Assembly (NCBI GenBank): GCA_017935025.1
Contig: JAGBIL010000009.1
Location: 1-55,115 of the forward strand
Source: Opitutales bacterium
Lineage (GTDB): Bacteria > Verrucomicrobiota > Verrucomicrobiia > Opitutales > UBA953
Length of the DNA: 55,115 nucleotides
Direction: 5' to 3'
Positions 26,422-34,861 of this stretch are shown in pieces. The position numbers and the translations under genes are program-made. Below the pieces are notes generated by a model. It was not told the origin of the DNA. It searched no databases and saw nothing but the letters and a program-made list of their open reading frames with translations. Each line of letters begins with the position of its first letter. Positions within the stretch are counted from its first letter, which is position 1.

Positions 26422-27747
26422 ATGGTTGAAATTTTTCTGATCGTCCTCCTTTGCATCACTGCCGTTTCATCGGTTTTCCTCGCTCTGATTTTTGAAAAAA
26501 CGCGTTCCCGCGACACCGAAGGAAAAAACGCCGCCGCCGACTTTGAAAAACTCACACGCGAACTCCGCGACGATGCCGAACGCACGCGCGCCGCGCTCGA
26601 AAAATCCATCCGCGAGTTTCGCGAAGAACACGCGGGAACGACGCTCCGCAACGCCGACGCGCTTCAAAACACGCTCGCCGCGCGTTCCCGCGAAATGAAC
26701 GAAACACTTCATTCCCGCTTCGACACGTTCACGCAAACGCTTTCTGCTGCCGCAAAAACGCAAGCGGACACGCTCGACGCATTCCGCTCCGCACAGCAAA
26801 AATCCGCCGAGGAAAACCGCTCCGCCCTCGCCGCTTCGCTCGAAAAACTTCGCGAAGAAAATTCCAGAAAACTCGACGAAATGCGCGGCGTCGTTGACGA
26901 AAAACTTCAAACCACGCTTGAAAAACGTATCGGAGAATCGTTCCGCCTTGTCAGCGAACGACTCGAAAGCGTGCACAAATCGCTCGGAGAAATGCAATCC
27001 GTCGCCGTCAACGTCGTTGACCTCAAACGCGTTTTGACCAATGTGAAAACGCGCGGAACCTGGGGTGAAGTCCAACTCGGAAACCTGCTCGAAGCCATGC
27101 TCACTCCGGAGCAGTTCGCCCGCAACGTCAAGCCGCGCCCGCGCGGGAACGAAATTGTCGAATTTGCCGTAAAACTTCCCGGACGCGAAGAGAACGACGA
27201 AAATCCGGTTTGGCTTCCCGTCGATTCCAAGTTCCCGAAGGAAGACTACGAACGCCTTGTCGAAGCCGCCGAACGCGCCGATTCGGAAGCCGTCGAACGC
27301 GCCGCCAAGCAACTCGCCGATGCCGTCGAAAAATGCGCCCGCGACATTCGCGACAAATACATCGCGCCGCCGCACACGACGGATTTTGCCGTGCTTTTCG
27401 TGCCGGCCGAAGGGCTTTACTCAGAGATTTTGCGCCGCCCCGGCCTCGCCGAAAAAATCCAGCTCGAATGTCGCGTGCTCGTTGCGGGACCGACCACTTT
27501 CGCCGCACTTCTGAACAGCCTGCAAATGGGTTTCCGTACCCTCGCCATCCAGAAAAATTCAGCAAAAATCGCGAAAACACTCCTCGCCGTGAAAAAGGAT
27601 TTTGAAACTTTCGGCGAACTTTTGGAAAAAATCGGGAAAAAACTTTCCGAAGCACAAACCACGATTTCTCAAACTTCCGAACGCCATCGTATCACTTCCG
27701 CAAAACTCGAAAAATTCGAAGCTCTCGAAATCGACACCGAACGCTGA
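26422..27747 (+). CDS. rmuC: DNA recombination protein RmuC
   Basis: RmuC-family protein, linked to limiting recombination at inverted repeats, with a nuclease-like fold. Residues 1-24 form a membrane anchor (MVEIFLIVLLCITAVSSVFLALIF), 30-200 a coiled coil, and 205-400 the RmuC domain with VDLKRVLTNVKTRGTWGEVQLGNLLEAML, PVDSKFPKEDYERL and FVPAEGLYSEIL. Length 441. In a genome full of inverted repeats such a protein is a notable neighbour, but the link is speculative. Confidence 0.93.
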   Translation: MVEIFLIVLLCITAVSSVFLALIFEKTRSRDTEGKNAAADFEKLTRELRDDAERTRAALEKSIREFREEHAGTTLRNADALQNTLAARSREMNETLHSRFDTFTQTLSAAAKTQADTLDAFRSAQQKSAEENRSALAASLEKLREENSRKLDEMRGVVDEKLQTTLEKRIGESFRLVSERLESVHKSLGEMQSVAVNVVDLKRVLTNVKTRGTWGEVQLGNLLEAMLTPEQFARNVKPRPRGNEIVEFAVKLPGREENDENPVWLPVDSKFPKEDYERLVEAAERADSEAVERAAKQLADAVEKCARDIRDKYIAPPHTTDFAVLFVPAEGLYSEILRRPGLAEKIQLECRVLVAGPTTFAALLNSLQMGFRTLAIQKNSAKIAKTLLAVKKDFETFGELLEKIGKKLSEAQTTISQTSERHRITSAKLEKFEALEIDTER

Positions 27748-28031
27748 CCGATAAAAAAAAAGAGGGAGTTCCCGTGCGGGAACGACACACCGTTTCTGCG
27801 AAAATCCGTCCTCCTCACAGGCAAGACCGGAAAATCCTCATTCTCATTTTTCCCGGCAAAAACGAGTGCAGGAAGCGCGCACGCGCCCTGCGGAGAGGCA
27901 TACTCCAATCCTCGCCGCGAGGTTCCGTTTTGACATCGTCAGGCGGAACATTACCCTTATCGGAGATTGTAAAATCACAGCAAAACACACACGAAAACCA
28001 AGATTTCCCAACACAAAAAGGAATATAATTT

Positions 28032-29075
28032 ATGCCGCTTATCAATAAGCTCTCGGCGCGTTTGCAAAACCACCCCAAGCGCGTCGTTTTCCCTGAAGGC
28101 TCGGATGTACGCGTCATTCAAGCCGCCCGCCAATTTGCCACGCGCCGCCTCGGCGTTCCCGTACTCATCGGGGACCGCACCCGTATCAAAGCGATTGCCG
28201 CGCGTATCGACATCAAGCTCGACGGAATCCGCATTATCGAGCCTGCCCGCTCGGCAGAGCTTCCGGAATTTGTCAAACTACTCAAAGGCATGCAACGCTT
28301 CAACGGCATGAACGAAGCCGAGGCGGTGGACTATGTGCTCTCGCCGAATTATTTCGCCTGCATGATGCTGCTCACAGGGGCGGCGGATGCCATGGTTTGC
28401 GGCGCAACGACGATTCCGACCAACGCACTGCGAGCCGTTTTCCAACTCATTCCGAGGCAGGAAGGTGTCGAGACGATTTCCTCCATGCAGCTCATGGCAA
28501 AGGAAGACTCCAATCTCGGCATCAACGGCACGCTGTTTCTCGCGGACTGCGCCGTTATTCCCGAACCGACGGCCGAACAGCTCGCCGATATCGCAATCAC
28601 GACATCGATGCTGTGTTACCACCTGACCAACGTGCCGCCGCGCGTCGCCATGCTTTCCTACTCGTCCAAGAGCCTGACGCGAAAAACCCCCGTCGTCGAA
28701 AAAGTCAAAACCGCAACGAGCATCGCCCGCGCAAAAGCGCGCGACTTCGACGTTCCCGTGGAAATCGACGGCGAATTACAGATTGATGCTGCGCTGGATG
28801 CGTTTACGGCAAACGTCAAAGGCGTGGAAAGTCCCGTCGCCGGAAAAGCCAACGTACTTGTTTTTCCTGACTTGAACAGCGGAAACATCGCCTCGAAGTT
28901 CGCCCAACTCGTCGCCGAAGTTCCCGCCTACGGACAAATTCTCACGGGACTTTCAAAACCGATTGCGGAAATTTCGCGCGGTGCGAGCGCACACGACATT
29001 CTCGGCTCGGCAATTATCGTTGCCGCGCAAGCCGTTGACCGCCACTACCTTTACCCGCTGGAAACGGAAAACTGA
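28032..29075 (+). CDS. pta: Phosphate acetyltransferase (catalytic domain only)
   Basis: Transfers acetyl between CoA and phosphate in the acetate pathway. The 347 residues form the PTA_PTB domain alone: FPEGSDVRVIQAA near 20, NYFACMMLLTGAADAMVCGATTIPTNALRA near 104-133, LADCAVIPEPTAEQLADIA, MLSYSSKSL and the C-terminal VFPDLNSGNIASKFAQLV and RGASAHDI. A usable AAGGAA lies 10 bases before the ATG. The next gene encodes the regulatory half that is fused N-terminally in E. coli Pta. No ackA is in the window. Confidence 0.95.
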   Translation: MPLINKLSARLQNHPKRVVFPEGSDVRVIQAARQFATRRLGVPVLIGDRTRIKAIAARIDIKLDGIRIIEPARSAELPEFVKLLKGMQRFNGMNEAEAVDYVLSPNYFACMMLLTGAADAMVCGATTIPTNALRAVFQLIPRQEGVETISSMQLMAKEDSNLGINGTLFLADCAVIPEPTAEQLADIAITTSMLCYHLTNVPPRVAMLSYSSKSLTRKTPVVEKVKTATSIARAKARDFDVPVEIDGELQIDAALDAFTANVKGVESPVAGKANVLVFPDLNSGNIASKFAQLVAEVPAYGQILTGLSKPIAEISRGASAHDILGSAIIVAAQAVDRHYLYPLETEN

Positions 29076-29134
29076 TCTCGGGAACGTTAATAACGGTTTT
29101 TGAAAAAACTCTAAGCAGCTACGAAAAAACTTAA

Positions 29135-30298
29135 ATGGCACTCAATCAGGCATCTTTCGCGCACGACATTCCCGGGCTTTTGACCCGCCCGATTAATTCG
29201 ACGACACGCCGGATTTTCGTTGCCGCCACACGCCAAAACGACGGAAAGACGACGACTTCGCTCGGGCTCTTCGGCGCACTGCTCTCGCTCGGGCACAACG
29301 TCAGCTACATCAAACCCGTGGCGCAGCGCATCGTCGAAGTGGAAAACGGTGTCGAGGTGGACGAAGACACGTTTTTGCTCAACAGCATTTACGATGTCAA
29401 AATTCCGATTGCCGCCATGTCGCCCGTCGCCGTGGACTCGCAGTTTACGCGCCGTTATTTGGACGACCCGACCGAGCTCGCGCCGCACATTGCCGACACG
29501 ATTTGCCGCGCCTTTGACCGCGCCGCCTACGAAAAAGACATCATCATCGTCGAAGGCTCGGGACACGCGGGCGTGGGCTCCGTTTTCAACGCGTCAAACG
29601 CGGACAACGCGAAAATGCTCAACTCGAAAGTCGTCATCGTAGCCTCCGGCGGAATCGGCAAACCCGTGGACGAAATCGCGATGAACAAAGCGCTTTTCGA
29701 CAGCCGCGGCGTGGAATGTGCCGGAGTGATTTTGAACAAAATCGTTCCCGAGAAAATGAACGAAATCCGCAAATACGCGTCAGCAGCGCTGGAACGTCTC
29801 GGTGTACCGCTACTCGGACTTTTGCCGCACGAACAATCGCTTTCGAGCCCAAACCTTTCACAAATCGTTCAGGAAATCGGCGGACACTGGCTCGTTCCGC
29901 TCGTCAAAGGAAAATCTCAGCGCGCCGCAAACATCATCGTCGGCGCCATGTCCGCGCAGCACATTTTCGACTACATTCGCGAAAACACCGTAATCATTGC
30001 GCCGGGCGATCGCGAAGACTTGCTCTTTGCGCTCATCGCCGCCGCGGGAACGGCAGACATTCCGAAAATCACCGGAATCATTCTGACCAACGGGCAGACT
30101 CCGCCGCCGCGCATTTTGTCGATGCTCAGCCAAATCGGCGTTCCCGTCGTTGCCACGGAGCGCGAATGTTTTGAGACAACACGCCGCATCAATCGCATGA
30201 TTGTCAAAACGCAACCCGGCGATTCCGACAAAGTTTCCACCATCGAATCGCTCATCCGCACGAACGTCGACCTCGACCGCCTTCTCGCGAGCATTTAG
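29135..30298 (+). CDS. BioD-like/DRTGG regulatory partner of Pta
   Basis: The 387-residue protein has a BioD/cobyrinate-synthase-like P-loop domain (residues 25-245; FVAATRQNDGKTTTSLGLF with a Walker-A-like NDGKTT, IIVEGSGHAGVGSVF near 130, VVIVASGGIGKPVDE) and a DRTGG domain (about 255-360; NIIVGAMSAQHI, PGDREDLLFA). This is the architecture of the N-terminal two-thirds of long Pta enzymes, here as a separate gene 59 bp after the catalytic one. I infer a sensor or allosteric subunit; a standalone role is possible. Confidence 0.85.
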   Translation: MALNQASFAHDIPGLLTRPINSTTRRIFVAATRQNDGKTTTSLGLFGALLSLGHNVSYIKPVAQRIVEVENGVEVDEDTFLLNSIYDVKIPIAAMSPVAVDSQFTRRYLDDPTELAPHIADTICRAFDRAAYEKDIIIVEGSGHAGVGSVFNASNADNAKMLNSKVVIVASGGIGKPVDEIAMNKALFDSRGVECAGVILNKIVPEKMNEIRKYASAALERLGVPLLGLLPHEQSLSSPNLSQIVQEIGGHWLVPLVKGKSQRAANIIVGAMSAQHIFDYIRENTVIIAPGDREDLLFALIAAAGTADIPKITGIILTNGQTPPPRILSMLSQIGVPVVATERECFETTRRINRMIVKTQPGDSDKVSTIESLIRTNVDLDRLLASI

Positions 30299-30300
30299 AA

Positions 30301-30768
30301 CGGTGACAGGAGACACGTGACAGGAGATAACCGCACAAAAAAAGAAATATGATGTACTACGATTTAGAGGCGTGGAAAATTTCAATGACGCTCGCAGAAG
30401 AAATTTACATGCAAACACGCCGATTCCCCAAAGAAGAGCTTTTCGGACTCATTTCGCAAATGCGGCGTGCGGCCGTCTCCATTCCGTCCAATATTGCGGA
30501 AGGTTCCGCTCGGCAAAGTTCGAGGGAAAATATTCGTTTTCTTCAAATTGCACGAGGCTCGCTTGCCGAGTTGGAAACGCAAGTCGAGCTTGCATCCCGC
30601 ATCGGTTTTTTACCGGAAGAAAATTTTCAAAAAATTCGTTCTTTGCGTACCCGAACCGGAAAACTTTTAAACGGACTAACACTCCGTGCCGATACAAGGT
30701 TACGGGAAGCCGAATCCGATAATTTTTAAAGACTTATCCTGTCACCTGTAACCAATCACCTGTTACCG
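30301..30768. mobile_element. Inverted-repeat cassette carrying a four-helix-bundle gene
   Basis: The left repeat (30301-30331, CGGTGACAGGAGACACGTGA then CAGGAGATAAC) and the right repeat (30733-30768; reverse complement CGGTAACAGGTGATTGGTTA then CAGGTGACAGGATAAG) are imperfect inverted copies built from GTGACAGG words. They closely bracket the 30349-30729 gene. The cassette lies between the Pta-partner gene and lolC/E. No transposase or target duplication was seen. Confidence 0.6.
30349..30729 (+). CDS. Four-helix-bundle protein (23S rRNA IVS/S23 family)
   Basis: The 126-residue protein fits the S23/IVS family: DLEAWKISMTLAEEIYMQTRRFPKEELFGL, ISQMRRAAVSIPSNIAEGSAR near 41-61, and ENIRFLQIARGSLAELETQVELASRIG. 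Members form small helical bundles, known from intervening sequences of 23S rRNA genes and as accessory proteins of diversity-generating retroelements, with a likely nucleic-acid-binding role. Here it is a free-standing gene inside inverted repeats, with no rRNA or reverse transcriptase nearby. The start could be the second ATG at 30352. Confidence 0.88.
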   Translation: MMYYDLEAWKISMTLAEEIYMQTRRFPKEELFGLISQMRRAAVSIPSNIAEGSARQSSRENIRFLQIARGSLAELETQVELASRIGFLPEENFQKIRSLRTRTGKLLNGLTLRADTRLREAESDNF

Positions 30769-30771
30769 ACA

Positions 30772-32010
30772 ATGCCTTGGTCCATTTATCTGGCTTTGAA
30801 ACAACTGTTCCCGCCGGGAAAACGCTTTCCCGCGTTCGCGCTGGTTTCGATTATAGGCGTGGCGATCGGCGTTTGCTCGTTGCTCGTCGTCCAAACCGTA
30901 ATGAACGGCTTTTCTCAGGAACACCGTGAAAACATTCAGCGTATGTACGGACACGAAATCGTGCGTAGCATCGATTACCGTCCGGTCAAAAACTACAAAC
31001 CTCTGATGGAGCGCCTACGCTCCGTGCCCGGCGTTGCTGCATGCTCTCCGTTTGCCGAAGGGCAAGTCATGGTGAAAAACGGGAACATTCCCGCCCTGCC
31101 GTTCGTGCGCGGGATTCATCTCGAGCTCGAAGACAAAGTCGTTCCCGTGAAAAATCTCATCATCGCAGGCTCGCTCGACGAGCTCGACGACGATCGCGTA
31201 ATTCTCGGCGACCGCCTCGCGCACACGCTCGGCATCCGCGCGCTCGGGCAAAAAATCGAAGTTTACTCGCCGACGATGGTCGACGAGCTCAAAGACGATC
31301 AGGTTCCCCTGCCCGCCGAGCTCGAAGTTTGCGGAATATTCCGCTCCGGCTACGTTCCCGCCGACGAAAACACCATGATTGTTTCCCTACGCCGTATGCA
31401 GGAGCTTTACAATCTCGGCGGCGATGTACACGGCATTCGCATCCGGCTCGACGATCCGGAAAAAGCCGTTGAACTTCTTCCCGCAATTTCAAACGTGCTC
31501 CCGCCGAATCTCGAAGCGCTCCCGTGGATGTATGTGAATTTCAATTTTCTCGAAGCGATTCGCTTTGAAAAATCGATGCTGTTTTTCCTGATGTTTATCA
31601 TCACGCTCGTCGCTTCGTTTTCGATTGCGAGCACGCTGTTTTCCGCCGTCGTGAAGCGTTCTCGCGAAATCGGGATTCTCGGCGCGCTCGGCGGACGCCC
31701 GAGACAGATTCTCGTCATTTTTGCGTCGCAGGGACTGTTTGTCGGACTCATCGGATTCATCTTCGGTTGCGGGCTGACATTTCTCATCATCGCGTTTCGC
31801 AACAATATCGTTGTGGGCATCAACAATCTTTTCGGCAGCGGAGAAATGGTGGCGCAAATGTATATGTTCCGCGAAATTCCCGTGCACTACAATGTGAACG
31901 ATTTCCTGCTCGCCGCTCTCTTCACGGTCGTAACGACAACTGTCGCCGGGCTCATTCCCGCGATCTGGGCCTCCCGCAAAAAACCCGCCGAAGCCATGCG
32001 CGAAGCGTAA
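30772..32010 (+). CDS. lolC: Lipoprotein-releasing ABC transporter permease
   Basis: Inner-membrane permease of the LolCDE complex, which releases lipoproteins toward the outer membrane. The 412 residues have four membrane segments (about 23-45, 264-290, 318-345, 378-400) and a large periplasmic domain between the first two. FPAFALVSIIGVAIGVCSLLVVQTVMNGF and VVKRSREIGILGALGGRPRQILVIFASQG are typical of LolC/LolE. Only one permease gene is present, so the complex may be a homodimer (LolF-like). Its partner lolD follows after an inserted cassette of 435 bp. Confidence 0.92.
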   Translation: MPWSIYLALKQLFPPGKRFPAFALVSIIGVAIGVCSLLVVQTVMNGFSQEHRENIQRMYGHEIVRSIDYRPVKNYKPLMERLRSVPGVAACSPFAEGQVMVKNGNIPALPFVRGIHLELEDKVVPVKNLIIAGSLDELDDDRVILGDRLAHTLGIRALGQKIEVYSPTMVDELKDDQVPLPAELEVCGIFRSGYVPADENTMIVSLRRMQELYNLGGDVHGIRIRLDDPEKAVELLPAISNVLPPNLEALPWMYVNFNFLEAIRFEKSMLFFLMFIITLVASFSIASTLFSAVVKRSREIGILGALGGRPRQILVIFASQGLFVGLIGFIFGCGLTFLIIAFRNNIVVGINNLFGSGEMVAQMYMFREIPVHYNVNDFLLAALFTVVTTTVAGLIPAIWASRKKPAEAMREA

Positions 32011-32026
32011 GTCGGAGACCGAAAGA

Positions 32027-32461
32027 AACCACGAATGAACACGAATAAACACGAATTTGAAGGAGTATTCCTTCGCGACGAAGTTTTCAAAATCGTCGGC
32101 TGTGCCATGCGGGTTTCTAATGTACTCGGTCCCGGATTGCTCGAAAAGCCTTACGAAAATGCTCTTGTCGTAGAGTTTGATGAATCCGGCGTTCCTTACG
32201 AACAACAAAAACGTATTCAAATTTTTTATAAAAACAAACAAGTCGGAGACTACTATCCGGACTTGATCGCTTTCGGAAAAATCATTGTCGAAATAAAATC
32301 CGTTTCAAAAATAACCGATATTGAGCGCGCCCAAACCCTGAATTATATGCGCCTCGCTAAACTCAAAGTCGGTATTATTCTCAATTTTCAAAAATCAAAA
32401 CTCGAATGGGAACGGCTTGTTCTCTAAATCCATTCGTGTTTATTCGTGTTCATTCGTGGTT
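32027..32461. mobile_element. GxxExxY gene cassette inside a perfect 30-bp inverted repeat
   Basis: Left repeat 32027-32056 (AACCACGAATGAACACGAAT then AAACACGAAT) and right repeat 32432-32461 are exact reverse complements over 30 of 30 bases. The enclosed gene takes its start codon (32035) from the left repeat and stops 4 bases before the right repeat. The cassette splits the lol genes. Related repeat words flank an empty spacer at 6473-6690. No transposase is present. Confidence 0.8.
32035..32427 (+). CDS. GxxExxY-family protein
   Basis: The 130-residue protein carries the family signature GLLEKPY (GxxExxY) at about residue 38, and the C-terminal FGKIIVEIKSVSKITDIERAQTLNYMRLAKLKVGIILNF. The IVEIKSV strand and helix look like the active-site region of PD-(D/E)XK nucleases (Asp in YYPDLI, then ExK), so a nuclease-like fold is plausible. 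The N-terminal MNTNKHE is encoded by the inverted repeat itself. Function is unknown. Confidence 0.88.
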   Translation: MNTNKHEFEGVFLRDEVFKIVGCAMRVSNVLGPGLLEKPYENALVVEFDESGVPYEQQKRIQIFYKNKQVGDYYPDLIAFGKIIVEIKSVSKITDIERAQTLNYMRLAKLKVGIILNFQKSKLEWERLVL

Positions 32462-32472
32462 CCATAGAAAAA

Positions 32473-33147
32473 ATGCCTGTCCTTTCTGCTCAAAATTTAA
32501 AAAAATCCTTCACGACACCTGCGGGAACGATTGAAGTTCTCCGCAACGTCAATCTCGCCGTCGCACCCGGGGAAAGCGTTTCCGTCCGAGGCGAAAGCGG
32601 CGCCGGGAAAACCACGCTCCTACAAATTCTCGGCGGACTCGACACGCCGGATTCCGGCGAGCTTTTCTGGAACGGCGAGCGCATCACCAAGCGCGGGAAC
32701 GCCTTCCTCGCCAAAGCCCGCACCAAACTCATCGGCTACGTTTTCCAATTTTTTCACCTCGTTCCCGAGCTGACTGCTCTCGAAAACGTCCTGCTCGCCG
32801 CACGCATCGCGGGAACGCCGATGCGCCAAGCCCGCGAGCAGGCGAAGGAACTGCTCGCACGCGTCGGGCTCGCCGAACGAACGTCGCACCTGCCGACGAA
32901 ACTTTCCGGCGGCGAATGTCAGCGCGTTGCCATCGCGCGGGCACTCATCAACCGCCCGCCGCTGATTCTGGCGGACGAGCCGACGGGCAACCTCGACGAA
33001 TGCACGGGCGAAGCCATTATGCAGCTCATCATTGATGTTTGCCGCGAGCAAAACACCGCCCTGCTCCTCGTCACGCACAACCTTGATTTCGCCGCGCGCA
33101 CCGACCGCCGCCTCGTCCTCCGCCACGGCATTCTCGAAGAAATCTGA
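32473..33147 (+). CDS. lolD: Lipoprotein-releasing system ATP-binding protein
   Basis: Cytoplasmic ATPase partner of LolC/E. The 224 residues show Walker A GESGAGKTT near 38-46, the Q-loop in GYVFQFFHLVPELTALENV, signature LSGGECQRVAIARAL and Walker B LILADEPTGNLD, then the switch His in VTHN. The start at 32473 is 11 bases after the right inverted repeat of the cassette; a longer frame from 32446 reads through the repeat. The insertion between lolC and lolD probably supplies or disturbs their co-transcription. Confidence 0.94.
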   Translation: MPVLSAQNLKKSFTTPAGTIEVLRNVNLAVAPGESVSVRGESGAGKTTLLQILGGLDTPDSGELFWNGERITKRGNAFLAKARTKLIGYVFQFFHLVPELTALENVLLAARIAGTPMRQAREQAKELLARVGLAERTSHLPTKLSGGECQRVAIARALINRPPLILADEPTGNLDECTGEAIMQLIIDVCREQNTALLLVTHNLDFAARTDRRLVLRHGILEEI

Positions 33148-33196
33148 GAAAATCCCTTTTTCCCGATTCCCGATTTCGCATTTATTTTTCCGTGCC

Positions 33197-34861
33197 ATGC
33201 TTCAATTTCTGAAAATCCGAAACCTCGCGCTGATGGACGCCGTCGAACTCGAATTTGACGGCGGCTTCAACGTCGTTACCGGCGAAACCGGCGCGGGGAA
33301 AAGCGTGCTTCTCGGCGCGCTTGCGATTCTCGCCGGAAATCGCGTTGCAAAAACCGTGATTCGCCGGGGCGCGGAATCCTGCGAAATCGAAGCCGTCATC
33401 GCGCTCGAAAATCCCGTTCCCGCAAACGCCGCACTCGAAGCGCACGCACTCCCGCCCTGCGAAGACGGGCAACTCATTCTGCGCCGCACGATTCACGCGA
33501 CCAAGCCCGGACGCATCAGCATCAACGGCGCACTTGCCACGCTCGCCCAACTTTCTGAAATCGGCGAAACCTGGATTGATTTTCACGGTCCCGGCGAACC
33601 GCAAAAACTTTTTCACGAAAAATATCAGCTCGAAATTCTTGACCTTTTCGCCGGGAACGCTCCCGCGCTCGAAAAGTTTTCCGCGCATTACCGCGATTGG
33701 AAAAACATTCTCGCCGAAATCGACGCTATCCGCTCGCAGGAAAAAATGTCTCCCGACGAAATCGCGTTCGCGCAGTCGCAACTCGACGCGATGAATCGCC
33801 TCGACCTCAGCGACGAAGCCGTCGCGCAACTCGAAAACGATTTTGCGAAAATTTCCAACGCGCAAGAGCTCGCTTCGCTGCTCGGCGGCATTGATGCCGC
33901 ACTCGGCGACGACGGACTCGCGAACACGTTCCCGCAAATTTTGCGCCTCGCGGGCGATATTTCCGAAATTCTTCCCGCGACGGAAAACCTTGCGCGCCGT
34001 GCCAACTCGCTCGCAATCGAAGCCGAAGATCTTCGCGCCGAATACGCCTCTTTGCTCGGCGAAACCGAAGCCGATCCCGAAACCGCCGCCGAAATTTCCG
34101 AAAAAATGAACGCGTGGCTCGAGCTCCGCCGCAAATACGGACCGGATGCCGAAAGCGTGCGCACCAAACGCGACGCGCTCGCTCTGCGCATCGAGCGCCA
34201 AAGCGACGTTGCGGGAACGCTCGCACGCACGCAAGCCGCCGCCGATGCCGCCGAAAAAAATTTGCGCACACTCGCGGGAACGCTTCACAAATCGCGTCTC
34301 GCCGCCGCCAAAAAACTCGCTGCGGGAACGCAGAAAATTCTCGTCGAGCTCGGTTTCAAAAAAGCGGATCTCACAATCAAACTCACGGAAACGAAAGAAA
34401 TCTCCGAAACGGGAACGAGCGCCTGCGCCTTTTTCTTTGCGCCGAATGCGGGGCAGGATTTGCTCCCGCTCAACAAAATCGCCTCCGCCGGGGAAACCGC
34501 CCGCGTCATGCTCGCGCTCAAAGCAATGCTCGCGGAAGCCGATGCCACGCCGGTGCTCGTTTTCGATGAAGTCGATGCCAACGTCGGCGGCGAAATCGCC
34601 GTTCACGTCGCGCGCAAGCTCGCGGAAGTTTCCCGCACGCATCAGATTTTCTGCATCACGCACTTAGCGCAGGTCGCTGCGCTCGGCGATCATCATTTTT
34701 GCGTGACAAAAACACAGAGCGAAAACGAGACGAAAATCAATATTTCCCGCCTCGACGAAAATTCGCGTTCCCGCGAGGACGAACTTGCCCGAATGCTCGG
34801 CGACCGTCATTCTCCGGCAGCACTCGCCCACGCACGGGAACTCCTAACCGCTAAGCGTTAA
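33197..34861 (+). CDS. recN: DNA repair protein RecN
   Basis: SMC-like ATPase acting in double-strand break repair. The 554-residue protein begins MLQFLKIRNLALMDAVELEF, has Walker A TGETGAGKSV near 29-38, a short coiled coil (about 170-390), the signature-like IASAGETARVMLALKAML and Walker B LVFDEVDANVGGEIA near 455-470, then CITHLAQVAALGDHHF. A start at 33032 would add 55 unrelated residues overlapping lolD and is rejected. It overlaps convergent miaB by 11 bp. Confidence 0.95.
   Translation: MLQFLKIRNLALMDAVELEFDGGFNVVTGETGAGKSVLLGALAILAGNRVAKTVIRRGAESCEIEAVIALENPVPANAALEAHALPPCEDGQLILRRTIHATKPGRISINGALATLAQLSEIGETWIDFHGPGEPQKLFHEKYQLEILDLFAGNAPALEKFSAHYRDWKNILAEIDAIRSQEKMSPDEIAFAQSQLDAMNRLDLSDEAVAQLENDFAKISNAQELASLLGGIDAALGDDGLANTFPQILRLAGDISEILPATENLARRANSLAIEAEDLRAEYASLLGETEADPETAAEISEKMNAWLELRRKYGPDAESVRTKRDALALRIERQSDVAGTLARTQAAADAAEKNLRTLAGTLHKSRLAAAKKLAAGTQKILVELGFKKADLTIKLTETKEISETGTSACAFFFAPNAGQDLLPLNKIASAGETARVMLALKAMLAEADATPVLVFDEVDANVGGEIAVHVARKLAEVSRTHQIFCITHLAQVAALGDHHFCVTKTQSENETKINISRLDENSRSREDELARMLGDRHSPAALAHARELLTAKR

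Noticed and set aside
27748..28031. Small gene between rmuC and pta
   Set aside because: Short overlapping frames here lack family features. Only an inverted GGGAACG-like hairpin (27767-27783, without a good forward T run) is visible.
30301..32461. Classical insertion sequence or integron
   Set aside because: No transposase or integrase gene, no attC-like sites and no clear target-site duplication were found around the two cassettes.
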